Positions 61,618 through 64,000 of a stretch of 64,000 bases of DNA are shown here, piece by piece (the first letter of the stretch is position 1; each line of letters opens with the position of its first letter). The position numbers were made by a program, and so were the translations under genes. Where the stretch lies: contig CM034099.1 of the NCBI GenBank assembly GCA_019914945.1, forward strand, positions 15,737,923 through 15,801,922. Reading direction: 5' to 3'. The notes beneath the pieces were generated by a model. That model was not told the DNA's origin and ran no database searches. It worked only from the letters and a program-made list of their open reading frames with translations. The stretch comes from Typha latifolia. Its lineage: Eukaryota > Streptophyta > Magnoliopsida > Poales > Typhaceae.

Positions 61618-63042
61618 TAGGGGTGGCAATCAGGTCGGGTTAAGCGGGTTCGGGTTCGGATCGTGTCAACATCTCCCTAACATGAACACGACTTGATTAT
61701 TAAACGGTTTGTATTTAGTAAACATGAACACGACCCGTTTATTAAACGGGTAACACGACACAACCCGTGTAACCCATTTATTAAATGGGTCGGGTTAAAA
61801 CGACACAACCCGTGTAACCCGTTTTATAAATGGGTAGTATTAACACGACCCTAATAATACAATAATATTTAATTATTTACTATTTAACCCCATATAAAAA
61901 TTAATATTTACTAATTTACACTATATAAATAATACATTATACAATAATATCTTTTCAACTCAAAATTTATACAACATAAAAATAATAATTCTAAGTATTA
62001 AGCCATTAACCCTACATTCAATCCTAACACAAATAAAATCTATTATACAATTGACTGAGTTAACACAAATAGAATCTATTATACAATAAATTCTCAGTTA
62101 TACAAGCCATTAACTCACAAATCCTAACACAAATCCTTAATTACAACTGTAAGTCAATAACAAATCCAACTCCTTGACGACAGAGATCGGAGAATGACGG
62201 TGATGGCGCGGTAGATTGATCGACCGATAGTGACGGCGATGGGGCGGGCGGGCGTGCAAGAAGGATGGTGATCCATCGGAGATCTAAGGAGAGAATGGTG
62301 GCGGTGGAGGCGAGGCCTCGAGAGGGAGGATTAGAGAAGATCAGACCTTGGGATTTTCGTCGAAAGTTTGAGGAGAGGCAAGGCTGCAAGAGAGTGGGAG
62401 GCTCGTCGAAGATGACGAGAGAAGGCTGCGGTGGCGACGAGAGCTTACCATTGGCAGCGGTGGAGGCGAGAGGGATGAGGGGAAGAGATGATGGGATTTC
62501 GAAGAAGGAGGGATCTAATGGAAGAAGACCATTAAGCCAATCTAGCAAGAGCTTGCCGCTGTCTCCACCACCGTTGCAACCATCGTTGCCCTCTCGGTCG
62601 CCGCACCATTAAGCCGATCTAATGGAAGAAGACGACGAGGAGATGGCTGCGAGCATGGGTAAGGGCCAAGAGGCGATAGTTGCGGGCATGGGTAAAGGCC
62701 AAGGGGCGACGGCTGCGGGATTAGGATTTGGCCGATTTGGGGACTCACCCAAATAGTGTTGGGTATTAGGGTTAAGGTTAAAAACTTAGAAATATGTATA
62801 TGTATATATATATTTGGCGGGTTAGCGGATTTGCGGGTCGACCCGATCCGACCTGTTTACTTAAACGGGTTAAACGGGTCAAGCAGGTCAGTGGTATAAA
62901 TCTGAACACGACTCGATTAATAATCGGGTTAGGTGGGTTGACCCGTTTATGACTCGAACCCGATTAGACTAAACCCAAACTCGATTAACAGCCGGGTTAT
63001 CGTGTTGAATTATCGGGTCGAGTCAATTTTTGCCACTCCTAG
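61618..63042. mobile_element. hAT-like non-autonomous element, 1.4 kb
   Basis: Left end TAGGGGTGGCAATCAGGTCG, and right end, inverted, TAGGAGTGGCAAAAATTGAC. Subterminal 'aacgggt/acccgtt' repeats at both sides match the element at 1-1166. The interior (62150-62750) is GC-rich with open frames on both strands but no recognisable domain. The 8-bp flanks (GGTCAAAC / GTTAGAAG) match poorly, so the target duplication has decayed or the ends are slightly off. Confidence 0.6.
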
Positions 63043-63278
63043 GTTAGAAGCTACAACGATTCTTCTCCAAATAAAAAGAAGCAACTCCTGTTTTCCTCTC
63101 TTCCATTTGGAACTATCCTCTATTACTTCTTTAATAATTTCTACTTACTCTCGTCTTTATCTTCTCAGCTAGGAGAATTAATTGGTGGAGAAAGATAGTA
63201 AAACTACTTATTGACTTGCTCCATTATTGATGATATATAATAGAGGAGAAATTTATATTTAACACCACAAATTATGTA

Positions 63279-63303
63279 TTTATTATTATTATTATTATTA
63301 TTT
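63279..63303. repeat. (TTA)n microsatellite
   Basis: About eight TTA/ATT units. 63043-63876 otherwise shows no gene. Confidence 0.9.
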
Positions 63304-63876
63304 TCATATCCTGGTGCAAAGCCTATATTTATAAATATTTATTTACTATAAACATCTTTGTTATATTTTTCATCGTTCTTTCGAAAAACATCTTATACTC
63401 AACAGAAAGCACTTAGGTTTCTCACCCTTTCGTCACAAAGAACAATTCTTCTACTTATTTTCTAAAATTTATATATTGATTGTCCATTAAGGACCCACAG
63501 CCAATTCTCCTAGCCAGAGAGGAGAAAAAAAACCAAATAAAATAAGTGGCGCTGAGGCAGAACGAAGAAGGACAACAAACAATAAACTCATACGCCTCAT
63601 CTTAAAACTCCGAACCTTCAACCACTACATATTATTATTAAACCAAGTCACTAAGCTAAATAGATCTTGATAGATTTTCATATGCTGATTAATTAATAAT
63701 AATACTAACAGATCTCAGATCTCAGTGTTCAACAACTTCTTTCACATTAACAGACTGAAAGCAAGATAAATAAATACATCAAGACCAAACCGATAGTAAT
63801 ATAATTTATTTTTCTGTGAACTGAGTTATTTATTCTGCTCGTCTTTCATTTCTTTCTCTCCACTTACAATATCTAC

Positions 63877-64000
63877 TTATTTTTTAATTAAAGGGCAGCC
63901 TGATGCTGACGTACCATCAATTGGTGCTCCTTTTAGGAAGCTCGAGAGGAAATCTCCACGCTCATAGAAGAACTCCACCCTCTCTATCTTCATCTCATCA
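63877..64000 (-). CDS. 3' end of an unidentified protein-coding gene (partial)
   Basis: On the minus strand the frame is open from the window edge and ends at a TAA (63877-63879). It gives 40 residues, starting DEMKIERVEFFYERGDFLSS and ending in 'SGCPLIKK'. Codon use is protein-like (GAG, GTG, TTC, CTC), and the sequence turns AT-rich directly past the stop, as a real 3' untranslated region would. The gene continues beyond 64000. I do not recognise the family from this tail. It could also be a gene relic. Confidence 0.55.
   Translation of the reverse strand, partial: DEMKIERVEFFYERGDFLSSFLKGAPIDGTSASGCPLIKK

Overview
The window is nuclear DNA of a flowering plant. AT-rich, transposon-filled spacer surrounds a few short genes whose coding sequence is clearly GC-richer. 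The intronless CYP89-type P450, the RPL26 gene, the type-2 lipid-transfer protein and the DUF789 and DUF7054 proteins are all plant families. The sharp GC contrast between exons and spacer leans towards a monocot, but I cannot name a species. I see no rRNA or tRNA gene, no CRISPR array and no bacterial-style operon.

Layout. 1-1166 is a hAT-like non-autonomous element, cut by the window edge, carrying a broken exon of a cinnamoyl-CoA-reductase-like gene. 4660-5568 (minus) is the extracellular half of an LRK10/WAK-like receptor with no kinase exon found. 5.8-9.1 kb holds TIR elements. 9.1-25.7 kb is a nested transposon stack: an old gypsy-type LTR copy (minus) was split by a Ty1/copia element (minus, 13.8 kb, target duplication ATTGT), and that element was hit by two more copies of the same gypsy-type LTR family, one in its 3' LTR and one at the end of its integrase. 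26-27.5 kb has a MITE inside an AT microsatellite.

The gene-bearing part follows: CYP89A-like P450 (28100-29638, minus), a six-exon DUF789 gene with a GC-AG intron (31589-36304, minus), a foldback repeat and a DUF4283 (LINE-type) pseudogene (37.8-39.6 kb), a type-2 nsLTP (41578-41862, plus) and RPL26 (44911-45366, minus). 45.7-52 kb contains two diverged paralogous non-coding blocks flanking a solo LTR (47491-49237, target duplication AGACT). 52.4-55.9 kb is a decayed copia copy, a hAT MITE with an 8-bp target duplication, and a solo LTR of the same copia family seen at 11-25 kb. A two-exon DUF7054 gene lies at 58507-58994 (minus). 61-63 kb has CACTA-like and hAT-like elements. The last 124 bases are the 3' end of an unidentified minus-strand gene.

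The genes are unrelated housekeeping or defence/metabolism genes; nothing suggests a cluster acting in one pathway. The most informative content is the transposon history: nesting order, solo-LTR formation, exon capture and loss of the reverse-transcriptase segment can be read from junctions and target duplications.
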